From Blautia sp. MSJ-9 (GTDB lineage: Bacteria; Bacillota; Clostridia; Lachnospirales; Lachnospiraceae), in NCBI RefSeq assembly GCF_018919065.1, contig NZ_JAHLQG010000020.1:25947-89946 (forward strand): a DNA stretch of 64,000 bases. Direction: 5' to 3'. The notes under the pieces were generated by a model. It saw only the letters and a program-made list of their open reading frames with translations. It had not been told where the DNA came from and ran no database searches. Shown here piece by piece: positions 51,947 to 59,404 of the stretch (the first letter of the stretch is position 1; each line of letters begins with the position of its first letter). The position numbers and the translations under genes were made by a program.

Positions 51947-52017
51947 CTACGTGTTAAATTATAATCAAGAACTCAATAAAATGAGTTTTAAGAAAAATGA
52001 AATTCAACGAAATGAGT
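51899..52017 (+). promoter_or_regulatory. Right-arm promoter 3 with three operators
   Basis: Operators ACTCA-TAAAAA-TGAGC (51899-51914), ACTCA-ATAAAA-TGAGT (51971-51986) and ATTCA-ACGAAA-TGAGT (52002-52017); promoter TTGACA (51933-51938), 16-nt spacer, TGT-TAAATT (51955-51960). It resembles promoters 1 and 2 (GGGTATTGACAACTACTA...CTACGTGTTA) but has diverged. Probably drives 52056 to ssb. Confidence 0.75.
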
Positions 52018-52055
52018 TCTGAAGGGCAGGTGAGAAAGTGGAGGAACATAACAAT

Positions 52056-52205
52056 ATGCCAATGACAGCAAAAGAAGCAGCCAGAGCAATGATGTGGGTA
52101 AAAGCTCAGGGGCTGAGTGATAGCAAGGCAATAGAACTTATTAATTTTATCACCGACACAAACATTCCAGATGGAAAAGAAGAAACACCAGAAACAAAAG
52201 AATAA
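52056..52205 (+). CDS. Small phage protein, 49 aa
   Basis: MPMTAKEAARAMMWVKAQGLSDSKAIELINFITDTN...; a GTG at 52038 gives a 55-aa alternative with its own AGGGCAGG site. Mostly helical. First gene behind promoter 3. Unknown. Confidence 0.55.
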   Translation: MPMTAKEAARAMMWVKAQGLSDSKAIELINFITDTNIPDGKEETPETKE

Positions 52206-52294
52206 GGCTCCGGAGCCTACCTGAGAAATAGAACCGGAGCCAAAATCCAACAAGCCGGGGCGGTTTTCACCTGCCGCCGCCTCGGTTTGATATT
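52206..52294 (+). terminator. Tandem hairpins after the first promoter-3 gene
   Basis: GGCTCCGG (52206-52213) pairs with CCGGAGCC (52234-52241); a second stem CCGGGGCGG/CCGCCTCGG (about 52255-52287, one wobble) is followed by TTTGATATT. Possibly a partial terminator or attenuator before the main right-arm genes. Confidence 0.5.
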
Positions 52295-52324
52295 AACACA
52301 GGGGCAGGAAGAAAACAAGGGGGC

Positions 52325-52549
52325 ATGATATTGAATAACGAAATTGTTATCTGCAAAGAGTGCAAGAAACCTGAATATTGGGGCGAAATGAGATGGCTCA
52401 GCGCCCGGTGCGTATGCCGTGATTGTTATAAGGCTAATTATGAACAGGAAACAAAAAAGCTTTATACATGGGATGATCTGGACGGAAAGCGTCCGACAAT
52501 GGATGAATATAGAGAACAGGAGAAAAGAAAATGCGAAAATATGAATTAA
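52325..52549 (+). CDS. Small zinc-finger phage protein, 74 aa
   Basis: Two CxxC pairs (VICKECKKPEYWGEMRWLSARCVCRDCYKANY) typical of a small zinc ribbon, and a charged tail. Overlaps the GHKL ATPase gene by 19 bp. Unknown role. Confidence 0.65.
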   Translation: MILNNEIVICKECKKPEYWGEMRWLSARCVCRDCYKANYEQETKKLYTWDDLDGKRPTMDEYREQEKRKCENMN

Positions 52550-53664
52550 GTATCAGTGCAGATTATGTTCCGAGATGGGGAACAGTAGAGGCGGTAAGAG
52601 AGTTTTTCCAGAATGCTATTGATGAGGAAACAAGAGACAGTAGTAATAAGATGCTGTTTGAATATGATCAGGAAAAAGAAACACTGACAATTGGAAATAA
52701 ACACAGTGAGCTGGATATTAAATCCTTGTTATTTGGCACAACAACCAAAAATGATAATGCTGCAATGATCGGAAATCATGGAGAAGGATATAAGATTGCT
52801 ACAGTTGTTCTTCTGAGACTTGGAAAAACAGTTACATTCAACAATTATTGCAGGCGTGAAGTGTGGAGACCGAGATTAGTGAAATCAAAAAAATATGATG
52901 GTGCTTTAGTACCTACATTCTTTGTAGATACGGCAGCAGTGTGGGAAAAAGTTCCAGATCATAGCCTTATGATTGAGATTTCAGGAATTACTGCAGAGGA
53001 GTATGAAGCAATTGAAACATCAAATCTTCATCTGCAGGGAGAGTATGAGAAAACAGAAACGACATATGGGGATATTCTGGAAAGTGAGGAGCATGTTGGC
53101 AAAATTTTTGTTGGAGGCTTACATATCTGTGACGAACCAAGGCTTGACATTGGTGTAGATTTCAAACCTTCCTATGTGAGACTGGAACGGGACAGAAGTA
53201 TGGTTAATTCTTTCGATGTTCAATGGTATGCAGCGAGAATGATTGAAGAAGCTGAAAACGCGGAAATGTTAAAAAAATCTATGGATTCATACAGTGGCCA
53301 GTATATCAGGTGTGAACGTGTGCCGGATGAACTGAAAAATGAAATTGCAGAAGAGTTTATTGACAAGTATGGAGCGAAGGCGGCACCGGTTACAAGTCAG
53401 AAAGATATGGAGGCTTTGAAAAAGAGAGGCTATAAACCAGTTATTGTTTCAGAAGTTAAGAAAGACGTTATCCTTTCATCTGAATATTTTGCGGATGTAG
53501 AAGAAGAAAACAGGAAGATTAAGGAATCACAGAAGCCACTCCATGAAAGATTTTGCACTTTTGCAGAAAAGATCGAATCAAAGCTGGACGAGGAGGAAGT
53601 CATTGAACTGTATAGCTTTGTAGATGAATTATTGAGCGAAGAAGAGGAGGACGAAAATGAGTGA
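52531..53664 (+). CDS. GHKL-family ATPase (Hsp90/histidine-kinase-like fold)
   Basis: 377 aa. N box VREFFQNAIDE with Glu and Asn for Mg-ATP, and the lid/G box FGTTTKNDNAAMIGNHGEGYKIA, are the Bergerat fold. The rest (FVDTAAVWEKVPDHSLMIEISGI, GLHICDEPRLDIGVDFKPSYVRLERDRSMVNSFDVQ) matches a family on phages and conjugative elements but not MutL, GyrB or Hsp90. Forms a translationally coupled pair with the following gene. Function not known. Confidence 0.75.
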   Translation: MRKYELSISADYVPRWGTVEAVREFFQNAIDEETRDSSNKMLFEYDQEKETLTIGNKHSELDIKSLLFGTTTKNDNAAMIGNHGEGYKIATVVLLRLGKTVTFNNYCRREVWRPRLVKSKKYDGALVPTFFVDTAAVWEKVPDHSLMIEISGITAEEYEAIETSNLHLQGEYEKTETTYGDILESEEHVGKIFVGGLHICDEPRLDIGVDFKPSYVRLERDRSMVNSFDVQWYAARMIEEAENAEMLKKSMDSYSGQYIRCERVPDELKNEIAEEFIDKYGAKAAPVTSQKDMEALKKRGYKPVIVSEVKKDVILSSEYFADVEEENRKIKESQKPLHERFCTFAEKIESKLDEEEVIELYSFVDELLSEEEEDENE

Positions 53665-54577
53665 GCGTGTTTACTACGAAATCAATGAGCGGTCCGCAAA
53701 GACTGCTCATGAAATGATGTCAATGTCAAGTTATAAAGAGGGTAGCAAAACCAGAGAGTATCGAAGATGCGTTGATAAGACATATGATGCAGCAGATAAA
53801 GTGGCAAAAGAAAGACCTACGCAGGCAGAAAAAGTTTACAGTATGGCCAAAAGATATTCACGGAGAATGGCAGAGTATTTCAACAGAGATAGTCAGATAG
53901 GCTGCATGTGTCCTTCCATCCTGATTTCTGGTGCAGGCAATTTTCCTGTTAAGAAAAAAGAAAAACAGGTGCAGGCATGGGAGAGAAATCATCAGTTCCG
54001 GCAGGAGACGCAGAAGATACGAGAAAGAATTGACGGCGTGCTTCGTGGTAAAGATATTATCAAGTCCGGGGATGAGGATGCAATTGAAAGATTAGAGGAA
54101 AAGCTACAAAGTATGAAAGAAGATCAGGAGCGTATGAAAGATGCGAATAAAGCGATTCGCCTGAAGGATACTGAAAAAGGTAATGAAGAACTTTTGAACA
54201 TGGGGTATTCAGAAGAACAGATTAAGAATCTTCGTGAAAAAGACTTTTGCGGACGAATAGGCTACCCATCCTATATGTTGCAGAATAACAATGCGAATAT
54301 TCATAGAGTAGAAGGAAGATTAAATCGTTTAAAAGCGGCTAAGGCGGCAGGAAACACTGAAAGTGAAAATGAGTATTTCCGTGTAGTAGAAAATACCGAT
54401 ATCATGCGGCTACAGCTTTTCTTCGATGAGAAACCTGATTCAGAGGTAAGAAACATCTTGAAAAAGAACGGATTCAGATGGAGTCCGAAAAACAATTGTT
54501 GGCAGAGACAGCTTACAGAGAATGCCAGATATTCTCTGGAAAGAGTAAAAAAAGAAATGGAGGGGACGGCAAAATGA
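53657..54577 (+). CDS. Polyvalent-type accessory protein, 306 aa
   Basis: Helical N-terminus (YYEINERSAKTAHEMMSMSSYKEGSKTREYRRCVDKTYDAADKVAKERP) and a C-terminal module LFFDEKPDSEVRNILKKNGFRWSPKNNCWQRQLTENARYSLE, which is the short FRW-x-W domain found in polyvalent and antirestriction-like proteins of plasmids and phages. Directly coupled to the GHKL ATPase and probably works with it. Antirestriction is a guess. Confidence 0.6.
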   Translation: MSERVYYEINERSAKTAHEMMSMSSYKEGSKTREYRRCVDKTYDAADKVAKERPTQAEKVYSMAKRYSRRMAEYFNRDSQIGCMCPSILISGAGNFPVKKKEKQVQAWERNHQFRQETQKIRERIDGVLRGKDIIKSGDEDAIERLEEKLQSMKEDQERMKDANKAIRLKDTEKGNEELLNMGYSEEQIKNLREKDFCGRIGYPSYMLQNNNANIHRVEGRLNRLKAAKAAGNTESENEYFRVVENTDIMRLQLFFDEKPDSEVRNILKKNGFRWSPKNNCWQRQLTENARYSLERVKKEMEGTAK

Positions 54578-54762
54578 CAAACGGAGATTGGATCCGCTCA
54601 ATGAATGATGATGAACTGGCCGCATGGTTGCATAATTTGTGCCAGTTTGAGTCAGAAAAGGACGAAGAATGGTGGATATCTATGATTGATAAGCAGGATA
54701 AACAAGTAGAAATCCGTGATTCCTACGAAGATTTGAAGAATTGGTTAGGGGAGGAAAATTGA
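54574..54762 (+). CDS. Small phage protein, 62 aa (IRxMxDDELA family)
   Basis: MTNGDWIRSMNDDELAAWLHNLCQFESEKDEEWW... Shares the DxIRxMxDDELA start with the 66-aa protein at 54999, so the two are paralogues. Common in clostridial phages. Role unknown. Confidence 0.62.
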   Translation: MTNGDWIRSMNDDELAAWLHNLCQFESEKDEEWWISMIDKQDKQVEIRDSYEDLKNWLGEEN

Positions 54763-54765
54763 TCA

Positions 54766-55002
54766 ATGAGCACAAGTATAAGACCGAGAACAATGAAAGA
54801 TAGAGGTGGCTGGCTGTGTATGCCGTTATGCGAAAATGTACCAGAGGGCAAACCTGGATGGAAAAAGATGAGTTGCCCTAATTGCGGCAAGTTATGCTGG
54901 GAGAGACCGGAAGATGCGGGGATTGTAAGAATCAGCAAACTTGATGGAGTATGTTGTACATTATGTGCGTTAGAAAAAGTTGCTGAGAGGTGTTCGAAAT
55001 GA
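54766..55002 (+). CDS. Small Cys-rich phage protein, 78 aa
   Basis: MSCPNCGKLCWERP and VCCTLCALEKVAERC give a likely four-Cys zinc site. Weak ribosome binding site. Unknown role. Confidence 0.58.
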   Translation: MSTSIRPRTMKDRGGWLCMPLCENVPEGKPGWKKMSCPNCGKLCWERPEDAGIVRISKLDGVCCTLCALEKVAERCSK

Positions 55003-55199
55003 CACATGCAGATAGAATCCGGGTAATGTCAGATGATGAATTGGCAGAGCTGTTTACATGGGGAATGATCAGCAGGGAAGGTATAGAAGTACCGAGTTGT
55101 GATGATGGGTGCAAAGATTTCGGAAATGGATGCGCATTCGATTGTTCGCATGACAAAAGAGAGCGAAACGTAAGAAAATGGTTACAGGAGGAAATGTGA
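54999..55199 (+). CDS. Small phage protein, 66 aa (IRxMxDDELA family)
   Basis: MTHADRIRVMSDDELAELFTWGMISREG...CDDGCKDFGNGCAFDCSHDKRERNVRKWLQEEM. Paralogue of the 54574 gene with an added Cys-rich middle. Overlaps both neighbours. Confidence 0.6.
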   Translation: MTHADRIRVMSDDELAELFTWGMISREGIEVPSCDDGCKDFGNGCAFDCSHDKRERNVRKWLQEEM

Positions 55200-55507
55200 T
55201 GGCAAAGAAACAGAAGACAGGATATACCACTACAAGAGAGGTTTACAAGACAGTGAAAAAGTATGATCATCAGCAGTTTGATGAGTTTTGTACTCGTGTT
55301 TATACAAGCGGTTTCAATGATGGAAAGACATCGGTCACAGAAAAGCCGATAAAATCCATTACAGATGAGCAGCTCATGGAAGTGATCGGAGAAGTTAAAG
55401 GCGTAGGACCAGCATTGAAAGGTAAAATCAAAGAAGCAATCGAAGCAAAGTTTGGGAGCATAGGAAATGGCAAGAAAACAGATAAGCAGGAAGGAACAAT
55501 TAGCTGA
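55199..55507 (+). CDS. Phage protein with helix-hairpin-helix motif, 102 aa
   Basis: Basic N-terminus (AKKQKTGYTTTREVYKTVKKYDHQQFDEFCTRVY), then ITDEQLMEVIGEVKGVGPALKGKIKEAIEAKFG, whose VKGVGPALKGKI is a helix-hairpin-helix DNA-backbone-binding motif. GGAGG before ATG 55199. Probably binds DNA. Confidence 0.65.
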   Translation: MAKKQKTGYTTTREVYKTVKKYDHQQFDEFCTRVYTSGFNDGKTSVTEKPIKSITDEQLMEVIGEVKGVGPALKGKIKEAIEAKFGSIGNGKKTDKQEGTIS

Positions 55508-56018
55508 GGAACTTCGGAAATCTCACGAAAGATGGAAGAACATCAGAATAAATGGAGGCAGTGATCCATTATATGAAGATGGTACCAATCTGAATCTTGA
55601 AAGAAACCACATTTTATACTGGCGTAGGCTTTGCGAGGAGGAGATGGAAGAGTATCCAGAAGAATATTATTTGCCAGTTCCAGAAGAGGTACCATCAAAT
55701 TATATGGTAAAAGGCGAAGAAATCCGGCAGAAAGCATCTGAACTATTAAGAAATATAAAAGAAAACCCAGATTATATGGAGATGTTTGGAAAAAAACAAA
55801 AAAGTCAGAAGGAAACAAATATAATTTGCTATGTATCTGGATATAGCCAAAGTATTTTGAAAGATGATCTTGTTGCAATGCGAAGGTTTATACATTGGGA
55901 TTTTTTAGGAATGATGCAGGAGGCAAAAGAAGAACAGAGGGAAAATATGCAGGATATAGAGATCAAGAAGCCATTGCCGGAAGGTCAGCTTTCAATTTTT
56001 GATATTTTTAATGTATAA
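55467..56018 (+). CDS. Phage protein of unknown function, 183 aa
   Basis: Overlaps the preceding gene by 41 bp in another frame. ARKQISRKEQLAEELRKSHERWKNIRINGGSDPLYEDGTNLNLERNHILYWRRLCEEEM is typical of clostridial phage early proteins. C-terminus PLPEGQLSIFDIF resembles a clamp-binding-type QLSIFD peptide. Unknown. Confidence 0.6.
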   Translation: MARKQISRKEQLAEELRKSHERWKNIRINGGSDPLYEDGTNLNLERNHILYWRRLCEEEMEEYPEEYYLPVPEEVPSNYMVKGEEIRQKASELLRNIKENPDYMEMFGKKQKSQKETNIICYVSGYSQSILKDDLVAMRRFIHWDFLGMMQEAKEEQRENMQDIEIKKPLPEGQLSIFDIFNV

Positions 56019-56032
56019 GTCAGGAGGAAAAA

Positions 56033-56449
56033 GTGAAGGAAAGAAAAAATATATTATTGCCGTGTCCGTTCTGTGGAGGAACTGCATACTTTAAGAATCC
56101 AGTCAGAAAAGGATTACATAAAGAATTGTCTGTTGAGTGCAAAAGATGCGGTGCGGCACCATATACACTTGAAGTGTATGGAAATAAAAGCAATGAAGAA
56201 ATGAAAACTGATTTAGCTGCAGTTTGGAACCGGAGGGGCGAAAAAGAGAATGATTGGATTCCAGTCAGTAAGAAAACACCAGAATATGACAAGCCGGTTC
56301 TGGCTCAATGGAGAATATTCTATAGTGATATAGACCAAATGGACATATTGTATATGAACGGATTTGGCGAATGGTACAGCGAATCAGGAGATATTTATGG
56401 AAAAGTAATTGCTTGGAAACTGCTTCCAGAGCCATATAAGGAGGAATAG
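56033..56449 (+). CDS. Lar-like zinc-ribbon / DUF551 fusion protein, GTG start
   Basis: 138 aa from GTG 56033 (AGGAGGAAAAA upstream). N-terminal restriction-alleviation-protein-like zinc ribbon (LLPCPFCGGTAYFKN...VECKRCGAAPYTLE...AAVWNRR) joined to DUF551 (NDWIPVSKKTPEYDKPVLAQW...VIAWKLLPEPYKEE). Lar modulates type I restriction in lambdoid phages, but most family members are untested. Confidence 0.72.
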   Translation: MKERKNILLPCPFCGGTAYFKNPVRKGLHKELSVECKRCGAAPYTLEVYGNKSNEEMKTDLAAVWNRRGEKENDWIPVSKKTPEYDKPVLAQWRIFYSDIDQMDILYMNGFGEWYSESGDIYGKVIAWKLLPEPYKEE

Positions 56450-56452
56450 CTG

Positions 56453-56809
56453 ATGGGACATTGTAAGTTAACCTGTCCTGAAGGTGAAGAAGAATGCTGT
56501 ATCTGTTGCAAAAACAGGAACTTTGCAATTCTAAGTGCGAAGACTATGAGATTGATTGACGCAGAATTGTTCAAAAAACAGGTGGTAGCAATGGCAATAA
56601 AGAATGGTTACGCACCAGAGAAAGCCAATGCTTTGTGTAAATTAATAGATAATCAGCCGACCACTTATGATATAGATCAAGTATTAAAAGAACTGATAGA
56701 AATAAAAAATACATTTTTGTATGCAGAAGATAATTCAGTAAACAGTACTTGCTATGAAACAATGTGTAAGGCAATTGCTATTGTAGAGGAGGCGAGATTG
56801 AGTGAATAG
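56453..56809 (+). CDS. Phage protein, 118 aa, Cys-rich start and MRLIDA-type domain
   Basis: CKLTCPEGEEECCICCKNRNF gives a small Cys cluster, followed by MRLIDAELFKKQVVAMAIKNG...KLIDNQPTTYDIDQVLKELIEIK, a widespread short phage domain that often stands alone from its own MRLIDA. It may be a fusion, or translation may also start at the internal Met. Confidence 0.58.
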   Translation: MGHCKLTCPEGEEECCICCKNRNFAILSAKTMRLIDAELFKKQVVAMAIKNGYAPEKANALCKLIDNQPTTYDIDQVLKELIEIKNTFLYAEDNSVNSTCYETMCKAIAIVEEARLSE

Positions 56810-57500
56810 AGTATTGCCAATCTTATTTAACACGGAGATGGTCCAGGCTATACTGGCAGGAAAAAAGACTTGTACCAGAAGAATTATAAAAAGAGCGATT
56901 CCATTTGATCCAGAGGCAAAGTCTTGGAATGTTTTGGAAAAAGATGAATGGACAGGTCCTATCGGTATTGATGATTTTGTCAAAAAATACGCTCCTTATC
57001 ATTCAGGCGATACACTGTATGTCAGAGAAACATGGTGCTGGGTTCCATGCTGGGATTGCGGTATGGATACAGAAGAAGGATGCTGCGATAAGGAAACAGT
57101 TAAAATTTATCATTCAAGTAGAAAAGAATATGGGTGTTATGCATATAAGGCATCTTTCAAGGAATACGAAGAACCATTTGACAGATGGCACCCATCAATT
57201 CATATGTCGAAAGAAATAGCACGGATTTGGCTCAAAGTTACAGATGTGAGAGTAGAGCGGTTACAAGATATTACAGAGAATGGGGCAAAAGCTGAGGGCG
57301 CAAATTGTAAGAACGGGAAAAACGTTGGAGTTGAAGAAAAGATGAGCCGAACAGCAATTGATCGCTTTGCTGAAATCTGGAACGGTACTGTTAAGAAAGC
57401 TGATATCGGTATATGCGGATGGAATGCAAACCCGTGGGTATGGGTAATTGAGTTTGAAAGATGCAAGAATCCGGAATGGCTGTCGGAGGTATCAAAATGA
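56802..57500 (+). CDS. ASCH-domain phage protein, 232 aa, GTG start
   Basis: LPILFNTEMVQAILAGKKTCTRRIIK, YHSGDTLYVRETWCWV, ARIWLKVTDVRVERLQDIT and the C-terminal NANPWVWVIEFERC match ASCH/PUA-like proteins common in phages. These bind RNA or modified bases; the precise role in phages is unknown. GTG 56802 follows GAGGAGGCGAG. Confidence 0.78.
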   Translation: MNRVLPILFNTEMVQAILAGKKTCTRRIIKRAIPFDPEAKSWNVLEKDEWTGPIGIDDFVKKYAPYHSGDTLYVRETWCWVPCWDCGMDTEEGCCDKETVKIYHSSRKEYGCYAYKASFKEYEEPFDRWHPSIHMSKEIARIWLKVTDVRVERLQDITENGAKAEGANCKNGKNVGVEEKMSRTAIDRFAEIWNGTVKKADIGICGWNANPWVWVIEFERCKNPEWLSEVSK

Positions 57501-57712
57501 GTAAATCAGTATTCATTGTTGACACACCAAATCAGTGCGCTGGATGCTTGTTCTGCGAAAATGAATATACTGGAGAGGGGATGAATAGAGAATACGTAAC
57601 ATTATATTGCCGCCTGAATGGCTATGAAATTAAAAATATCGAAAGTAAAACTGACTGGTGTCTGTTGAGATCATTTCACGAGAAAAAAAGAAAGCAGGGT
57701 GGAAGAAAATAA
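57497..57712 (+). CDS. Small Cys-rich phage protein, 71 aa
   Basis: SKSVFIVDTPNQCAGCLFCENEYTGEGMNREYVTLYCRLNGYEIKNIESKTDWCLLRSF: five Cys, likely metal site. Start 57497 after TCGGAGG. A recurrent clostridial phage protein, role unknown. Confidence 0.6.
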   Translation: MSKSVFIVDTPNQCAGCLFCENEYTGEGMNREYVTLYCRLNGYEIKNIESKTDWCLLRSFHEKKRKQGGRK

Positions 57713-57713
57713 A

Positions 57714-57944
57714 ATGAATTGTACTGTGAGCATGCATTACAAAATTATAGGATCGGAGATGTTTAATTTCGAAGATGGATATATGGAAATTAATGTTGAC
57801 TATTTCACGAAATCTCTTGATTTAGATTTAGATAAAATTGCAGATAAGCAGAAAAAAGGGATTGCAGATATGTTCCATGTAGCAGAAGAAAATGTGATCC
57901 TGATTTCAAGAACAGAATACGAGGAGAATACACAGGATGAATAG
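57714..57944 (+). CDS. Small phage protein, 76 aa
   Basis: MNCTVSMHYKIIGSEMFNFEDGYMEINVDYFTKSLDLDLDKIADKQKKGIADMFHVAEENVILISRTEYEE, an alpha/beta protein without a known domain. Overlaps the next gene by 8 bp. Confidence 0.58.
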   Translation: MNCTVSMHYKIIGSEMFNFEDGYMEINVDYFTKSLDLDLDKIADKQKKGIADMFHVAEENVILISRTEYEENTQDE

Positions 57945-58356
57945 AGAGGAGGCAAAAGGTTTTGAAGATGCTATGTTGCTGATAGAATGTGTTCTTGACA
58001 CTTTGATAGAAATGGGAAACTGTGTTACAGATGTGAAATCATATGAAGTAGCAAGTGACCTGTTTAAGGTAAGAGAGATTCTTAAAAAAGAACAGGAAAC
58101 AGGAAAACTGTTAAGAATCTGTTCCATGACCGGAGAAGAATGCAGCAATAGAGATGATCCGGAAAAATGTAAGCTTGTGCCAGAGGCGCTTCAGAAGCAG
58201 ATTCCGAGGAAACCAACGCCGAATGAAGCGCCAGAATTTAGACATGTTAGTACGTACATTTGTCCAAGATGCGGTAAAAACTTTTCAGGATACAAAGTGG
58301 CTAAATATTGTTACCATTGTGGGCAGAAACTTGACTGGGAGGAGGAAAAAGGATAA
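57937..58356 (+). CDS. Zinc-ribbon phage protein, 139 aa
   Basis: Helical N-terminus (FEDAMLLIECVLDTLIEMGNCVTDVKSYEVASDLFKVREIL), a Cys pair (CSMTGEECSN) and a C-terminal ribbon (YICPRCGKNFSGYKVAKYCYHCGQKLDW). The ribbon resembles that of the next gene. Unknown role. Confidence 0.65.
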   Translation: MNREEAKGFEDAMLLIECVLDTLIEMGNCVTDVKSYEVASDLFKVREILKKEQETGKLLRICSMTGEECSNRDDPEKCKLVPEALQKQIPRKPTPNEAPEFRHVSTYICPRCGKNFSGYKVAKYCYHCGQKLDWEEEKG

Positions 58357-58736
58357 TGGACGAGCAAATTGCAATCTATTGCATGATGGTGGATATTGAA
58401 GAGAAGCGTTGCGAAGATTGTCCTGAATGCGGAAAAGTGATCAAAGGAGAACATTGTGCAAAAAGGGCTACGAAAATGGCAATAAAAGCATTGGAGAAAC
58501 AGGTTCCGAAAAGTCCCATACTCAATATGAATGTGGAAAGCCCAATCTTTATTGACTATGCAGACGGACATGGCGAATGTAAGATACAGAAAAATAATTG
58601 GTGGAATTGTCCGAGCTGTGGAGCAGTAGTTGGAGAAAGAAGAATCTTACGAAATAATCGCATCTATGATCAAAAGAGAAAAGTGTATTGTGATAGATGC
58701 GGACAGAAAATAGATTGGAGGTATAAGAAACAGTGA
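58356..58736 (+). CDS. Zinc-ribbon phage protein, 126 aa
   Basis: N-terminal Cys cluster (CEDCPECGKVIKGEHCAKRATKMAIKALEKQVP) and a C-terminal ribbon (WNCPSCGAVVGERR...VYCDRCGQKIDWR). Shares the CGQKxDW ending with its neighbour, so the ribbon is probably duplicated. Stop overlaps the ssb GTG. Confidence 0.65.
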   Translation: MDEQIAIYCMMVDIEEKRCEDCPECGKVIKGEHCAKRATKMAIKALEKQVPKSPILNMNVESPIFIDYADGHGECKIQKNNWWNCPSCGAVVGERRILRNNRIYDQKRKVYCDRCGQKIDWRYKKQ

Positions 58737-59170
58737 ATAAAGTTGTATTGATGGGAAGATTAACCCGTGATCCTGAGGTTAGATATTCGACAGGAGAAAA
58801 TGTCTCTGCGATAGCAAGATATACGCTTGCGGTAGATCGTCGAATCAAAAGGGATGGAGAGGCAACAGCAGACTTTATCAATTGTGTATCCTTTGGACGT
58901 ACAGCGGAGTTTGCCGAGAAGTATTACCGTCAGGGAATTAAGATTATTATTTCAGGACGTATCCAGACTGGAAGTTATACTAACCGTGATGGCCATAAGG
59001 TTTACACGACGGAAATTGTAGTTGAGGAGCAGGAGTTCGCTGAGAGCAAACAGGCAAGCGATAACTATCAGGCAGGTCATAATTCTGGAAATTATAATCA
59101 AAATAATCAGCCGGCAGCAGATAAGGATGGCTTTATGGATGCAAGCAGCGATGATAATTTACCATTTTAA
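58733..59170 (+). CDS. ssb: Single-stranded DNA-binding protein, GTG start
   Basis: 145 aa OB-fold SSB: NKVVLMGRLTRDPEVRYST, IARYTLAVDR, DFINCVSFGRTAEFAEKYYRQGIKIIISGRIQTGSYTNRDGHKVYTTEIVVEE, then a Gln/Asn/Gly-rich linker and the acidic DDNLPF tip that binds partner proteins. It supports phage replication although it is placed in the right arm. Confidence 0.95.
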   Translation: MNKVVLMGRLTRDPEVRYSTGENVSAIARYTLAVDRRIKRDGEATADFINCVSFGRTAEFAEKYYRQGIKIIISGRIQTGSYTNRDGHKVYTTEIVVEEQEFAESKQASDNYQAGHNSGNYNQNNQPAADKDGFMDASSDDNLPF

Positions 59171-59182
59171 GGAGGAACGAGG

Positions 59183-59350
59183 ATGGCAGGAAAATGTAAA
59201 GCAGCATATTGTACAGACGAATATCATGGATATGGTTGCAGTATAACGGAAGGCGCGTGTATGTTTCTTTATCCTGATAGCAAGAAGTGTGCGGAAGAAT
59301 ATGGAGAAGGACCGGACGCAGAGGAGCTTTACGGCGAGGAAAACGAGTAA
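59183..59350 (+). CDS. Small Cys-rich phage protein, 55 aa
   Basis: MAGKCKAAYCTDEYHGYGCSITEGACMFLYPDSKKCAEEYGEGPDAEELYGEENE: five Cys in the first half and an acidic tail. AAGGAGG upstream. Last phage gene before attR; function unknown. Confidence 0.6.
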   Translation: MAGKCKAAYCTDEYHGYGCSITEGACMFLYPDSKKCAEEYGEGPDAEELYGEENE

Positions 59351-59390
59351 GAGTAGGAATAATGAAAATCCTTTCCTATTATAATACAAT

Positions 59391-59404
59391 CCAACAAATG
59401 TTAG
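59391..59404. other. attR core (14-bp direct repeat)
   Basis: CCAACAAATGTTAG, identical to 10476-10489. The following host bases ATTTCGGTG complement the left host arm CACCG across the central AA. Confidence 0.8.

Larger units (their letters stand above)
10476..59404. mobile_element. Prophage, PBSX-like contractile-tailed, serine integrase, DGR-bearing, probably packaging-defective
   Basis: The ends are set by a 14-bp direct repeat, the serine integrase at the left edge, and the return to housekeeping-type genes after 59404. Modules: lysogeny control, recombination/replication, capsid, contractile tail, DGR, lysis, type I toxin locus, secreted moron and a long early/accessory right arm ending in ssb. 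Terminase, portal and protease genes are absent, apparently through an internal deletion near 21.5 kb. Most structural genes correspond in order to Bacillus subtilis PBSX xkdG-xkdU and xhlA. Confidence 0.93.
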
